Assembly: GCA_030068075.1 (NCBI GenBank)
Contig: CM057837.1
Location: forward strand, 24,100,589 to 24,164,588
Direction: 5' to 3'
Source: Paguma larvata
Taxonomy: Eukaryota; Chordata; Mammalia; Carnivora; Viverridae
DNA length: 64,000 bases
The notes beneath the pieces are model-generated. The model saw nothing but the letters and a program-made list of their open reading frames with translations. It was not told where the DNA came from and did not search any database. A program made the translations under genes and the position numbers. Shown one piece after another: positions 47,327 through 59,322 of the stretch. Each line of letters begins with the position of its first letter. Within the stretch, counting starts at the first letter, position 1.

Positions 47327-49700
47327 AAAGTTCCCAGAAGAGCAAAGTCTGACTGGGAGGAGCCCGTGGGTTTAATAGGTAAGAAATAACCATGATTGTT
47401 GGAGAGGAAGACAGACTTGTCTTGGGTCTTGGGTCAGATTTCCCGAACACAGAGGTGTATGGAGGGTGTTTTCAGAGAGAAGAGAGGAAGGCATCAGAGC
47501 GGCACAAGGGGAGGGGCCGAGCAGGGGTGCGCTCAGCTGAGATGGGGGCCCAGGCAGGGGCTGTCACCTCGAGGGCGGGATGGCTTCCGCTCCGTCCAGC
47601 ACAGCGCCCCAGCCACGGGGTAGGGTGAGCCGCTGGTGGCCACGTCCACTGCCGCCGGGGTCTGGGCGCCTTTGCTGCTGGGGCTCGAGAACGGAGTTCT
47701 GAGCCCACGATAAACAGGTGTGGCAACGAGAGAGGGGGGAGCGCTTGCTTCTGTGCGTGAGACGCAGCCGCCGTGTCCGCACCAACTGCCCCTCCCGTCT
47801 TGCCGGAGCCACGGCCCCTGCGGCCCTGCTCTTCCTGGGGCGAGCGGCCACCATGGCTGCGGTCAGCCGCCACCGTGGTCAGACCCCTGGGTGGGTCACA
47901 CCCACTGGTGTGTTGTTGGGTGAAGAGTCCACAAGAGAGAGCTGCGTTTTGATCGCGAGGGGCTGGAAGGACGTGTTGTTGACGGAAGCGGGACGTGTGA
48001 TCTAGAAGGATTGAAATTGTAGGAAGGAAAGGGTGGGGCATCCCAGGAGGGAAGAGAGGAGGCGGGGCTGCGAGCATGGACTTGAGGGTAACAAGAAAAC
48101 GTGTGTGCGCATGCGCAGGGAGCCGCCTGGGGCCAATGGGGGGGGGGGGCTGGGGAAGACCTGGTCCGGTCCCAGCGGCCCCTCCTGCCCACAATGCTGC
48201 TCTCCCTGCCCTGGCTCTGCCGGTGTCCCTTCGGGGAGCCCTCCGTCCCCTCTACGTAAGGTAGCTTTCAACACAGCCATTAGAATGTTGTCGCAGCCTT
48301 GTGTTAGGCCTGCACCCTACAGACAGTGCTTCCTGTTTGTTTTGCTGTCTGTCTGTCTGTCTCCCCCGTGGGCTGGCCGCTCTGGGAGAAGAGGTGGGCT
48401 CTGGCCTGCTCGCTGCTCTGTCCCCAGGCCTGGAACAGCCCCTAGTGGGCTCTCGGTGAACACCTTCGGAACGAAGGCCTTCTGAGCTAAGCTCACGCCA
48501 TATTTTTCTTCGCGAATATATACGGATATCTGCTGTAGATCGTATTTTCTTTCTTTAAAAGTATGGAAGCATAATCAAAGTGACCAGGACATGTCTGAAA
48601 CGATTTTTTTAAAAAAAGCAAATATTCATTATTTTTAAATTGTGGCTTTGGTTCCCCCCTCCCCTTTGTAAGAACAAAACGGGAAAATCCCCACCTACGC
48701 CTTTCTTAGGTGTGTGCTGGCTTTTGTCCTACTGCTGGAGTCCTGACCGTCCCTGAGCCTGTTCGGAAGAGGCCGATGTTGGGGTTCTGAGCCTTCCCTG
48801 CTCTCTGCCCACGAGAGGGGCTCATCTGCTCTCCCCAGCCCTCAGCCCACCTCCTTATGACATTACCATTAAATACATATTCGATAGACAAGGTCCTGAT
48901 ACCCCGGGGGCACGGGGTCACTGACATCAGAACCACGGGGACCTGGCTGGAATGAGACGCCTTGCTCTGTGTCGTTCCGGCTGGCCCCAGGGCCCCTTCT
49001 CCTCGGGGAGTGTTGGGACCACGCGTCCCAGACCCCCGCACGGCTCCCACGGACTTTAATTAGGGACGTGTGACGGAAACCACATGCCACGCTTGGAACA
49101 TGTGTGGGCTGACCACGCGCTCTCTCCAGGGAAGAGCGAGCCTTCGCTCCTCCAGTCGGCCAAGGACAATGAAAACCAAATGTGTCTAGGTTGCACGCAA
49201 GCCCACATAGGACACACACACACACACACACGCACACACACACACATTCTGCAAATATTCCTCATGCGTGATAGGCCAAGGGTACTGACCGTTGTTGAAA
49301 TGCAATCTTGTTGCTCGTTCTATAGAAGGCAGACGCTGGGACGTCCACTCTTTCTGCACACCGCGTTCTTTCCTCGCCGCGGTGGCTGAAAAACACTGCC
49401 GGTCCAGCCGGATTCTGTTCCCCGGGGGCGCGGCGGGCTCCCGATTCTGTCGACAGCAGGTACGCATCGAAGGAAGGTGACGTTTCCAGCTTGAAGAGTG
49501 TACTTGAGACGCTCTTACCGCTCCCCCCCGTGGCTTGGCCTCGTTGCCCTGCTGCTGGAGAGAGAGCAGGGCCCCGCCCGCACCCCCAGTAAGGAGGCGC
49601 CACCAACCTGCTAGCGGCGGCAAAGGATTCCCTTCACTTTTTGAAGAAGGGCTTTGCCGCAGCACCGCCCCCACCCCAGTGGATTTCATTTTGTAGAAGG
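47327..49700. other. GC-rich SINE-free block
   Basis: No SINE is seen for 2.4 kb. Open frames on both strands (for example 47472-48194 minus, 240 codons) are proline/alanine/arginine-rich and mirror each other, as expected of GC-rich non-coding DNA. Simple repeats include CTGT units (48343-48363), an 11-base G run (48138) and a CA repeat (49212-49246). Confidence 0.4.
49212..49246. repeat. (CA)n microsatellite
   Basis: About 17 CA units with one CG interruption. Confidence 0.93.
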
Positions 49701-50079
49701 AATTGCTGAGGGTCCCCACACAGGCTGCGGCCGGGGGGCTGGTTGCTGCTTGCAAGCCGGCCCGGCACTCAGCCCGTCCTCGCCGATGCCTTCTCTGGAC
49801 TGCTTTAGCCAAAGCTGGGGAGAGTGTCTGACTCCGCTCAAGGTGAAATAGTTGGCAGTACAACCCTACCTGGGACGGATTGATAAAAATTCCTTTATTC
49901 TGGTAATGCCCCGTGACTTCAGCTTACCTCCTTCGAGGTTGTCTTCGTGGAGTCACCTGCCACCCTCTCCCCTCTGTTCACACTTCCGCTTGCTGATACC
50001 TTCATTCCTGAGCTAATTCGCTGCATCTGAGTGCCCCCCTCCCTGCCACCAGCTTCTGCCCCTTCACTCCCGGTCTAGG

Positions 50080-50310
50080 AATGCCATTAATTCCCCGGGT
50101 CACCCACCTTCCAGCGTCGGTGCTATCATGGACTCCTCTCTCTCTTTTGTGTCCAACAGAGAGTCAGCTGAAAAGCCCTGTCCATTTCATCTCCAAGGTG
50201 CTTCTGGCATCTCGATCCTTTCGTTACCCTGATTCTGGTAGAGATCACCCCTTGTTTGTTCTCAGCTCTGCTAGTCCAGTAGGCTCCTCGTGGGCTTGCT
50301 AGCTTCAGTC
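50080..50310 (+). mobile_element. L2 relic, sense
   Basis: GCTATCATGGACTCCTCTCTCTCTTTTG, CCATTTCATCTCCAAGGTGCTTCTGGCATCTCGATCC and AGTCCAGTAGGCTCCTC follow the L2 order in the part encoding the ORF2 end. Confidence 0.55.
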
Positions 50311-50381
50311 TTTTCTCCCGTGCAGTGATGCCTTGCTACATAATTGGCAAAGGACATTCCTTCTTAAAATAAGCTAAGAGA

Positions 50382-50490
50382 GGGGCACCTGGCTTGCTTA
50401 GTCGGTGGAGCGTGCGACTCTTGATCTCAGGGTTGTAGGTTCCAGCCCCACGTTGGGTGTAGAAATTACATAAACTCTTAAAAAAGAAAG
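50382..50490 (+). mobile_element. Short SINEC variant
   Basis: AGGGGCACCTGGCTTGCTTAGTCGGTGGAGCGTGCGACTCTTGATCTCAGGGTTGTAGG followed by GCCCCACGTTGGGTGTAGA and an A-rich tail. Confidence 0.85.
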
Positions 50491-50584
50491 ATAATGTGTT
50501 CCTTGCCTTTCTACTGGTTTCTGACATTTCTTTGAGTCAGCCTTTCATTGTATAATTAAACACTAAACTCAAAACTTTAACCTC

Positions 50585-51595
50585 ACACTCCATAGGATGG
50601 CTAACTATAGAAAAATCAGAACAGAACAAGTGTTGGTGAGGATGTGGAGAAACTGGAAACCCTTGCGCACTGCTGGTGGGAATGCGGCATGGTGTAGCTT
50701 CTATGAAAATCGGTGTTTCCTCAACGAATTAGAAATGGGATGACCCTATAATCTAGCAATTCCACGTGTGGGTGTATATAGAAAGGAATTGAAAGCAGGA
50801 TCTCAGAAAGAGATTGGTCCATCCATGTTCACGGCAATGTTATTCACGATGGCCAGAGGGCGAGGACAGCCCAGGCATCCGTTCGCGGAAGAATGGATGA
50901 ACAAAATGGGAATGCATACAGTGGAGTGCGATTCAGCCTTAAGAAGCGAGTGCATTCTGACCCCTGCTACAGCATAGAGGAAACGAGGACGTTATGCCAA
51001 GTGGAACAAGGGAGTCACCAAAAACCAATGACTGTGTGATGCCACGGTTATAGCGAGAGGAGTCAAATTCATGGAGACAGAGAGCAGAAGGGTGGTTGCC
51101 AGGGGCTGGGGAGAGCAATGGGGGGTTGTCATTTCATGGGTACAGAGTTTCAGTTTTGCAAGATGAAAAAGTCCTGGACATCGTTTGCACAAGAGTGTGA
51201 CTATATGTAACGCTACGGAACTGTACATTTTATTTTATTTTACTTATTTAATTTAATTTAATTTTATTTTTGAGAGAGAGGGTGCAAGTGAGTGAGGGGT
51301 GGAGAAAGAGGGAGAATCCCAGGAGAGAGAGAGAGAGAGAGAGAAGCGGGCTCACCCAAAGCAGGGCTTGCGCTCCCCTGATGTGAGGCTCGAGCTCACC
51401 CAGTGTGGGCACGAACTCAAGAACCGTGAGATCAAGACAATAAATTATATTTAAGAAAAAAAATGTGAGCTCCTGATCTGAGCCAAAGTCAGATGCTTAA
51501 TGGCTGAGCCACCCAGGTGCCCTGAACTGTACATTTTGAATGGTTAAGACGGTAGCTTTTGTTATGTGTATTTTTACAGTTAAATTTTTAAAACA
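50585..51595 (+). mobile_element. Old L1 ORF2 end and 3' UTR, split by a SINE
   Basis: GGTGAGGATGTGGAGAAACTGGAAACCC, GTGGGAATG, ATCTAGCAATTCCAC, GAAGAATGGATGAACAAAATG and GGGGCTGGGGAG...TTTTGCAAGATGAAAA are sense L1 landmarks. The 3' UTR resumes after the SINE at 51524. Confidence 0.8.
51232..51523 (-). mobile_element. Felid SINEC, antisense, with extra internal sequence
   Basis: GAACTGTACATTTT is duplicated exactly at 51218 and 51524. The copy is about 290 bp instead of 210. It carries a repeated middle (51370-51415) and an inserted AT-rich piece (51437-51465). Confidence 0.92.
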
Positions 51596-51790
51596 TATTT
51601 TTTAATGTTTATTTATTTTAAGAGAGAGAGTACATGCACGGGCCAGGGAGGGACAGAGAGAGAGAACCCCAAGCAGGCTCCGTGCTGTCAGCTCAAACAT
51701 GGGGCTCGATCGATCCCACAACCCTGAGATCATGACCTGAGCCGAAATCACGATTCAGATGCCCAACCGACTGAGCCACCCAGGCGCCCC
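51596..51790 (-). mobile_element. Felid SINEC, antisense
   Basis: TTTTTTAATGTTTATTTATTTTAAGAG tail and CCGACTGAGCCACCCAGGCGCCCCC head. Confidence 0.93.
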
Positions 51791-53945
51791 CAACATAATT
51801 TTAAATTAAGCTTACATTATGATATAGCAACCTGGTTGTTTGCTGTACTGTTTCACGAAGATGAATTGCAGTATTTGGCAGAAGAAGTTAACTTTGTAAA
51901 CTATGTGGAACTTGTAGAATAACAAAACATAAACCCTAAGGGTGGAAACTCCATCTCTCTTCTAAGAAGGATGAATTAGATCCCATGTAGTAAATTTACA
52001 ATATTTATAAGAGTCTTTTAGATGAAGCTTTCCAGGTGAAACTTTGTCCTGTTGTTGACATGCCCAAGGGAAGCAAGTTTAGGAAGAAGAGAACCTAGAA
52101 TCTCAAGCAGGTGGATTGCAGGAGTACCCTTCGGTATTGGAGCAGAAAAGGATACGAGAGTAGTTAGTTACACAAATCCGGGCCAGGGGCCGCCCGTTTA
52201 TCAGGAGGATTTCCATTCCCGTTTCAGAGGAAGAGAAAGAATAGTAAGAAGCAATGCCCAGGCCATTTTAATAAATACAGAGTTCCCCACGCGGCCACCG
52301 TTCCAGACCTTACGGCTCCTGGCAAATCCTGTAGAAATAAAGATTAAACCATACAGAGTATTTGTTTTGGTCTGATCGCTGTTGTTTTGTTTTGGTAAGA
52401 AAAGTCCCCAGCCATCTGGCCTTAGAGAGTGCTGACGGCTCTCGCGTTTGATTCTGCTCATCTCTCGCCCTTTCGAAGGAATCGCTTCTTCCTTGGCCGC
52501 CCGTTCCTCTCTCTGCTTAGAACCACACACCGCTCCGCTCGCGGGGCCCGGCATAGCCCCGGGCCGCCATGCGAGATCCTGGGATCCGGAGCCGGGGGGC
52601 CTGGGTCTCGATTCCTCATCATGTCTTAAAATGTTGTATTTGTAAGGAATTTCCAGCTTATGGAAAATTTGTAAGAACAGCACAAAGACCCATTGCAAAT
52701 CTTCTACGTGGATTCCTTCATTATTAATACTTTGCCTTTCTCTTTTTCTTTCTCTCTCGGTCTCTTTCTCTCTGTCTCCTATAGTCATAGTACAAATGAC
52801 CGGACTCAGGAAATGAAACATTAGCACAAGAGTTGCTTAGAGTGTATCTAATGTGGAGGATTTTCCCAATAACGTCTTCCATAGTTTGTTTTTTCCTTCC
52901 GGTCTAGGATCGCTCGTTGCTGCATTTAGGCAGTAGGCACTCGTTCATTTTCAACCACCAATTAAGCAAGTCAGGCTTCGCCACCCTTTCCCACTTTCCA
53001 GTAGAAAAAGCAGTTGGTGATTACAAGGAATTAGAGAACGTTAACTTGTTTCCAGCTGTATGAGTCAATTACAATTTACCCTTTAAAATAAAATGAATGT
53101 ATATGGCTTTATATTACTGATATATTACCCTATAATAATTGAAAAGAGGCTACAACACAAGAGAATGGTATTTTTATTCTATGTTGCAAATCGTTTAAGT
53201 GGTACAGCTTCACAGGCCGCACTCATCAGGAAGGTGTCCCTCGTGGAATGGGACAGTTATGATGCAAACATTTTGCAATATGGGCCATGTCTTGTTTATG
53301 GACTAAAGTCACTGTTGTGCCATCTCTCTCCATAGGGTTAACCAAGCAATTCATAAGTAACCCAACGGTAATAAGAGAGGGTAGAGAAATGGTCAGAGGA
53401 CCAGTCCACAGGCTGAAGGTAGAGGCTCTTGGATGCTGGCTTCTTATGGCTGCCCCGATCTTATCTACATATCCCAGTTGAAGGCTGGATTCAATGTCAT
53501 GAAAGCATTTTCTGTGCTATTTCACATGCAAATACACTCGTTTCTCCAGGAACGAAGACTCCCAAAGGAGGAAAGGTTGAGCTTTCAGAGTTCGATGATG
53601 GAAAGAAGGGAGTTGGACTTCCAGAATTGTCATTAATTATAATAACGCTTCCCACTCCTGCCTTAGGGGTGTGTGTGTGTGTGTGTGTGTGTGTCTTTTC
53701 CAGGGTATCTTTGGTTGGGGTGTATTTCTTTAGGTCAGAGAGGCTATTGTGTAAGAGAGAATGGCAATGGTCCATCACATGGACCTCATGACGAATGTCC
53801 ACTTCATGAGGGTTGTGACCAAAAGTTTCATATGTTTCATTTACAGGGATGATTGAGAGGGGTCAGTGGGCTCATTCAGGGTGTTCAATGTCAGATCAGA
53901 AAGTAGAGACTAGCATGCTTGGAATTGTAGGTAATTCCACTCAAA
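51791..53945. other. Mostly unique DNA with an old LINE piece near 52.65 kb
   Basis: 52650-52800 (CCAGCTTATGGAAAATTTGTAAGAACAGCACAAAGACCC) resembles the ancient L1-type segment at 21.05 kb. A TG repeat lies at 53669-53694. I see no exon. Confidence 0.4.
53669..53694. repeat. (TG)n microsatellite
   Basis: Thirteen uninterrupted TG units. Confidence 0.93.
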
Positions 53946-54092
53946 AAAGATAAATTTTTCATTGTGGAAGGTTTCAAATATACGAGCTGGCAGAATATAA
54001 GGAGCCCCCGTATACTTACCATACAGCCGCAGCGACACTCAGCTCATGTGTTTTACCTGTTCCCTATTCCCCTCCCCAATCCTGAATTTGTC

Positions 54093-54303
54093 TCTTTTTG
54101 TTTATTTATTTTGAGAGAAAGAGTGTGTGTGTGCCTCCACAGAGTGGGGGAGGAGCAGAGACAGGGAAAGAGATAGAATTCCAAGCAGGCTCCATGTGGC
54201 CAGCATGGAGCCCAACTCGGAGCTCGATCTCACGAACCGTGAGGTCATGACCTGAGCCGAAATCGAAAGTCGGACACCTAACTGGCTGAGCCACCCAGGC
54301 GCT
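54093..54303 (-). mobile_element. Felid SINEC, antisense
   Basis: TTTTTGTTTATTTATTTTGAGAG tail and CTGGCTGAGCCACCCAGGCGCTCC head. Confidence 0.92.
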
Positions 54304-54866
54304 CCATATCGGAATTACTTTGAATAAAACTCTGATGTCATATCATTCCATCAATACCAAGTGTACGTTCAAAAGATATACGTTCTTAAAATAATTAACC
54401 ACAAAGCACTAGCATTCCTTGTCACAGCTCCATTTCTGTAATCACCAATAATCCCTCCACGTCAGTGACTCTGCGTTCCGTGTTAACCTTTCTTCAATTA
54501 CCTTACAAAATGTTTTCCTAATTGTTCAAATTGGGATCCAAATTAGGTCCACTCATTGCAATCAGTTAATACATCCTTTAAATTTATTGTCATCTATAAG
54601 TCCCCTCTGTTCATTTCCCCCCAACCTTGGAAGTTACTTGTCGAAGAAACCTGGTTATTTGTCCTGTAGAGTTTCTCAAAGTCCAGAATTTGTTGGTCAT
54701 GCCCCCATGGTGTCCTTGAACACATTCCTCTTTCCCCTGTACTTTTTGTCAATTGCTGATTCCACCCCGAGGCTTAATGAAATCCAGGTTTGAGTTTTTT
54801 AATAGGACTCCTTCATAGGTGACCATGTGTTCTCCCAATAAGAGTTAAAAAAAAAAAAAAAAGACT

Positions 54867-55068
54867 GGGGGCAGCTGGGTGGCTCAGTCCGTTAGGCATC
54901 TGACTCTTGATTTCAGTCAGGTCATGATCTCACGGTTCATGAGATCAAGCCCCACCTTGGGCTCTGTGCTGACAGCACCAAGCCTGCTTAGGATTCTCTC
55001 TCCCTCTCTCTCTGCCCCTACCCTGCTCGTGCTCTCTCTCATAAATAAATAACATTTAAAAAATACAT
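54867..55068 (+). mobile_element. Felid SINEC
   Basis: It starts GGGGGCAGCTGGGTGGCTCAG and ends CATAAATAAATAACATTT. A run of A residues precedes it. Confidence 0.92.
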
Positions 55069-55756
55069 CTGGTTGTTTCTCTTATTTGATATTAGCAGCC
55101 ATTAGTGATTATTCTCCAGATCTGTCCGTTATTTGGTTAGGGGTTGAAAATGGTGATATTCTAATTTTATCATTTCATCTTCAGTTGTTGTCTATAAAGA
55201 TAACTTACCTCATCAACTATTTGACCCCCCAAGCACAGTTCCTATAGAAAAGGTAGGCTAAGGGCTTCATGCTCGCTGTCTAGCAACTTTCGAAATAGAG
55301 TTGGTTTCCTAGCATATTCCAAAGGTAACCAATAAGTTTATTTTAAAATATCCTAAGAACTCGTGGATTTAAGCGGAGTTGGTGGATTTCAATCCATTAT
55401 GGTTATTATTCTTCAGTGATTGCTCAATGAATTATCATATCTTTGGGCAATGGGTGCCTTTTCAAATTTGTTACTGTGGCCTTTTGACAGAATCCCAAAA
55501 GTCTTTGAAAGTGTCTGTGCTTTTTGGTACGACAAGTTGTTCCGAGCTCATCTTGCAAATTTCTGGCCACTTGGTGAGCAAGCCACTTCACTAAGGAGTC
55601 CTGAAGGTTTTTAGTACTAAGGACATTCGCTGCTACTGGGCTGGGAGTCGCTTTAGGCCTTTCCAAGGGACAAACCTAACAAATGCTTTTTTTAAAAAAA
55701 TAAACTATAGCATGGGTTCTTAATAATATTTCCAATCCACATTTAGGATTCTATAT

Positions 55757-55969
55757 CTTTTTTTTTAATTACTTTATTTTTGAGAGAGACAGAGACAGCA
55801 TGAGCGGGGGAAGGGCAGAGAGAAAGGGAGAGAGAGAGAGAATCCCTAGCTGGCTCTGCACTGGCAGTGCAGGGCCCAACGTGGGGCTCGAACCCATGAA
55901 CTGTAAGATCATGACCCGAGCCGAAACCGAGAATCAGACACTTAACCAACTGAGCCACCCAGACGCCCC
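55757..55969 (-). mobile_element. Felid SINEC, antisense
   Basis: It is flanked by TAGGATTCTATAT (55744) and TAGGACTCTCTATAT (55970). Confidence 0.92.
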
Positions 55970-56150
55970 TAGGACTCTCTATATACTACTTCACCAGACC
56001 AATCTCATGTCTACCTACTTCTCTTTTCTCTGTGTTGAAAAGTCCCAGTTTCCAATGATACCAACATAATTACTCATTTGCTTTATCCCACGACACCCCC
56101 CACCAGTCTCAGAATAATACTGCAAACACTGTATCCAGCAAGACACTTAC

Positions 56151-56872
56151 TGAAATGAGCTTTCGGTTGCAGAGCACACTACGTGGGGTTTGCTCGAGTG
56201 TCTTAGACTCTCGGTTTGTATTTGGGACAATCAATCGCATGTGCACGGGGCATTAGCATCCCACCGAGGATTCAGCTGACAAAAGAGGGACACGGTGGAG
56301 TTTCCATAGTTGCAAAGGTTTTGGAAGCTGTGAAGTCTAGATGGGGCCGGTCTGCAAACGAATATCTTTATGTGTCCCACTGCTACAAGACTAGTTACAG
56401 GAACCCTTGGTCACCTGTTGTCAGAGTTTCATGCTCGGTATTATTCTCTTTCTGTGTAACCTGGCCTCCTTTTAGGCCTAAACTAATTCTGTCTGAGCTC
56501 CTGGTTGGTGGCCCAGCCAAACAGGATTTCGGCTCTAAAAAGAACTGCAAATTCAGGGAACATCTAGTTCAACCCTCTTCTGTTACAGACGGGAAGTTGG
56601 GTCTCCGAGAGGCGCGGCGTGCTTCTGATGTGTTTTTATGGAACGTGTAAGGTGGTGAGGTGTGCTCAGGCGATTACCTTCTGCTGGAATTGGGGAGGTT
56701 CCCAATCATTTGCATAATGACAAAATTATTAGGAATTAGGTTAAATTTTATTGTGGCTAAAGAGCTGTCAGAAACGATAATGAAGGTGGTAGGGAAGCAT
56801 CGTGGCGGGTTCTCTCTTACGTTACCCGACTTACTGTATGAGGCTAAACCCCTCAGAGTGATCGAATTTTAA
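56151..56872. other. Unique DNA with a MIR-like trace
   Basis: GGGAACATCTAGTTCAACCCTCTTCTGTTACAGACGGGAAG (56557-56597) resembles a MIR-class relic. Otherwise nothing is recognised. The 144-codon open frame at 56216-56650 has no splice support. Confidence 0.4.
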
Positions 56873-57089
56873 TTTTTTTTTTAACGTGTATTTATTTTTG
56901 AGAGACATAGAGACAGAGCGTGAGCAGGGGAAGGGCAGAGAGAGAGAGAGGGAGACACAGAATCCGAAGCAGGCTCCAGGCTCTGAGCCATCAGCACAGA
57001 GCCCGACGCGGGGCTTGAACTTGCAGACTGCGAGATCATGACCTGAGCTGAAGTCGGCCGCTTAACCGACTGAGCCACCCAGGCGCCCC
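56873..57089 (-). mobile_element. Felid SINEC, antisense
   Basis: TTTTTTTTAACGTGTATTTATTTTTGAG tail. The head CTTAACCGACTGAGCCACCCAGGCGCCCCC is near consensus. Confidence 0.94.
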
Positions 57090-57717
57090 CAAATTTTAAA
57101 ATAGAGAAGCTCATGTTATACCGTGTGAAATTAATCCTTCTGGCAACAAGAAAGGCATCCTTGAAGTCAGAAATCTAGGTTTCTGTTCCCTTTAAGACGA
57201 AGTATGATAAGTCTCATAAGCAAACACACGTACAAAGGACTTAAACATGTAGTTCACAGAAAAAAATTAAAGTAACCAACAAGCGCATGATAGGATGAGC
57301 AATTTCACCCCCACCGGAAGAAACGCAAGTCAAACTATCAGCGATGCACGATTTGTCACTTACTAAATTGTCAAAACTGTAAGTGTGCAGTGACAACTTA
57401 GGGGAAATAGACAGTAAGTCCATTGTCGCGGGGAGTGTAAAATTTTGTGAAAGCAGAGAGGGCATTTCGACGATATCTCGCAAAATGCAAAAAGCACATC
57501 TCCTTTGACCTAGCAATTCTGTTGCTAAGAAATCCACCCTATGGATATACTTGACAATTACACGACGGTCTCTGTGCCGGGATGCTGGCTGCAGCACGTC
57601 TGTGGTAGCACAGCATCGCGAGAAACCTAAATGGGTACCAGTAAAGGATAGTTAAGCAAATTATGGGACAGATGTGTAATAAGATAGTTTTCAACTATTA
57701 AAAAGAATCTAGTACCG

Positions 57718-58077
57718 GGGTGCCCGAGTGGCTCCGTTGGTTAAGTGTCCAACTCTTTTTATTTTTTAATGTATGTATTTATGTATTTATTTGGTTGTTT
57801 ATTTATTTATTTAGCACGAGCAGGAGAGAGAGAATCCCAAGCAGGCTCCACACTGTCAGTGCAGAGCCAGAGGCAGGCTCACACTCACGAACTGTGATAT
57901 GATCATGACCCGAACCGAAATCAAGAGTCAGTCGCTGCTTCAACTCAGCCACCCAGGTGCCCCGTCCGTAAAACCATCTGACTCTGGATTTTGGCTTAGG
58001 TCATGATCTCACGGTTCGTGGGCTCAAGCCCTGCATCGGGCTCTGTGCTGACAGCATGGAGCCTGCATGGGATTCTC

Positions 58078-58111
<34 letters not shown>

Positions 58112-58162
58112 CCTCCCCTGCTTGCTCTCTCTGAAAATAAATAAATAAACTTAAAAAAAAAG
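57718..58162 (+). mobile_element. Felid SINEC interrupted by another SINEC
   Basis: The head GGGGTGCCCGAGTGGCTCC...GTGTCCAACTC is followed by the inner antisense copy. The outer copy then resumes at CCATCTGACTCTGGATTTTGGC and ends with a CT run and AAATAAATAAATAAAC. Confidence 0.9.
57757..57963 (-). mobile_element. Felid SINEC, antisense, nested in the preceding copy
   Basis: TTTTTATTTTTTAATGTATG tail, a GAGCAGGAGAGAGAGAATCCC middle, and CTCAGCCACCCAGGTGCCCC head, all inside the outer SINE. Confidence 0.9.
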
Positions 58163-58166
58163 AAGA

Positions 58167-58385
58167 GGGGCGCCTGGGTGGCTCAGTCGGTTGGGCGGCT
58201 GACTTCGGCTCAGGTCATGATCTCACAGTCTGTGAGTTCGAGCCCCGCGTCGGGCTCTGTGCTGACGGCTCAGAGCCTGGAGCCTGCTTCAGATTCTATG
58301 TCTCCCTCTCTCTCTCTGCCCTTCCCCTGCTCACACTCTGTCTCTATGTTTCTCAAAAATAAATAAAAATGTTAAAAAAAGTTAA
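58167..58385 (+). mobile_element. Felid SINEC, near consensus
   Basis: GGGGCGCCTGGGTGGCTCAGTCGG starts directly after the tail of the outer SINE. It ends AAAAATAAATAAAAATG with A-rich DNA. Confidence 0.95.
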
Positions 58386-58858
58386 AAAAAAAAAGAAGAA
58401 GAAGAAAGAATGAAGTAGAGCTGTATGTGCTAAAATAGAAATCTTCCCCAAATATATCATTAAGTGACAAATGCAAGATGAAGACCGATCTGTATACAAT
58501 ATATAATTTATGTAAAAATATTCTAAAGACTATTCATATATACTTATGGATACACTACACATATATATTTGCATAAACTAGTTTCTGGAAGTGCACACAT
58601 GAATTTGCAATAGTTGTGGTTTGGGGCTGCAGAAACTGGAAATAGCCGTCTTTAATGTTCATTTTATATCTTTTCATGTTTTTACCATTTGGAGTTTTCA
58701 CTATTTGCATGAATTAATTTTATTTCATTTCTTTTTCAAAAGAGATTAGGTCATTATACTTAAACAGCAATAGTCAGTAAAGATAAATGAATATTCTCCT
58801 CAGTGAATATCGAATCAGGTTATTTGATCCTGAAAAGTGTCCTGGTCCAGACTTTTCT

Positions 58859-59066
58859 TTTTAATGCTTATTTATTTTTGAGAGAGAGAGAGAGACAGAG
58901 TGTGAGTGGGGGAGGAGCAAAGAGAGACGGAGACACAGAACCCAAAGCAGGCTCCAGGCTCTGAGCTGTCAGCACAGAACTGGACACAGGGCTTGAACTC
59001 CTGAACCCTGAGATCAGAACCTGAGCCAAAGTCAATGTCGAATTGACCGAGCCACCCAGGCGCCCC
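58859..59066 (-). mobile_element. Felid SINEC, antisense
   Basis: TTTTTAATGCTTATTTATTTTTGAG tail, GACCGAGCCACCCAGGCGCCCC head. Confidence 0.93.
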
Positions 59067-59322
59067 GGGATCATTTAGACTTTGGACCTAAGTGACGAAG
59101 GAAGCAGGAAAATCACTCTGACTTTAATATTTTAAACCTCATGGCATGGTAGAGTCAATATGCCCACACACGATAGGCAGGCAGAAGACACCACGGGTGG
59201 GCTTGGAAATACGAGACGCAGACACAGCAGGATTCAGTAGTTCTGAGCTCATCTTTCGTAACCGAATGTTCCCGTCTGTAAGATGGTGGAGATGGACTAG
59301 ATCCAAGCAGGTTCTAAGCTTC

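Larger units (their letters stand above)
53950..56150 (-). mobile_element. Ancient L1-type non-coding segment, antisense, with three SINEs
   Basis: TTTCATTGTGGAAGGTTTCAAATATACGAG, CATATCATTCCATCAATACC, GGATCCAAATTAGGTCCACTCATTGCAATC, CCTGTAGAGTTTCTCAAAGTCC, GGTACGACAAGTTGTTCCGAGCTCATCTTGCA and the later TGCTACTGGGCTGGGAGTC series are well-known old LINE sequence in one continuous order. The SINEs lie at 54093, 54867 and 55757. Confidence 0.65.
57225..58745 (+). mobile_element. Old L1 ORF2 end and 3' UTR, sense, with a SINE cluster
   Basis: GAAACGCAAGTCAAACTATCAG, TTGACCTAGCAATTCTGTTGCTAAG, GTAAAGGATAGTTAAGCAAATTATGG and TATACAATATATAATTTATGTAAAAA are sense L1 landmarks on either side of the SINE cluster at 57718-58385. 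Confidence 0.75.

Noticed and set aside
47472..48194. 240-codon minus-strand frame in GC-rich DNA
   Set aside because: Proline/alanine/arginine-rich with equally long frames on the other strand, no domain and no splice support. This is typical of stop-poor GC-rich DNA.
48439..48456. Second CTCF-like motif (antisense of AGCCCCTAGTGGG)
   Set aside because: One core G is missing relative to the consensus, so it is a weak match.
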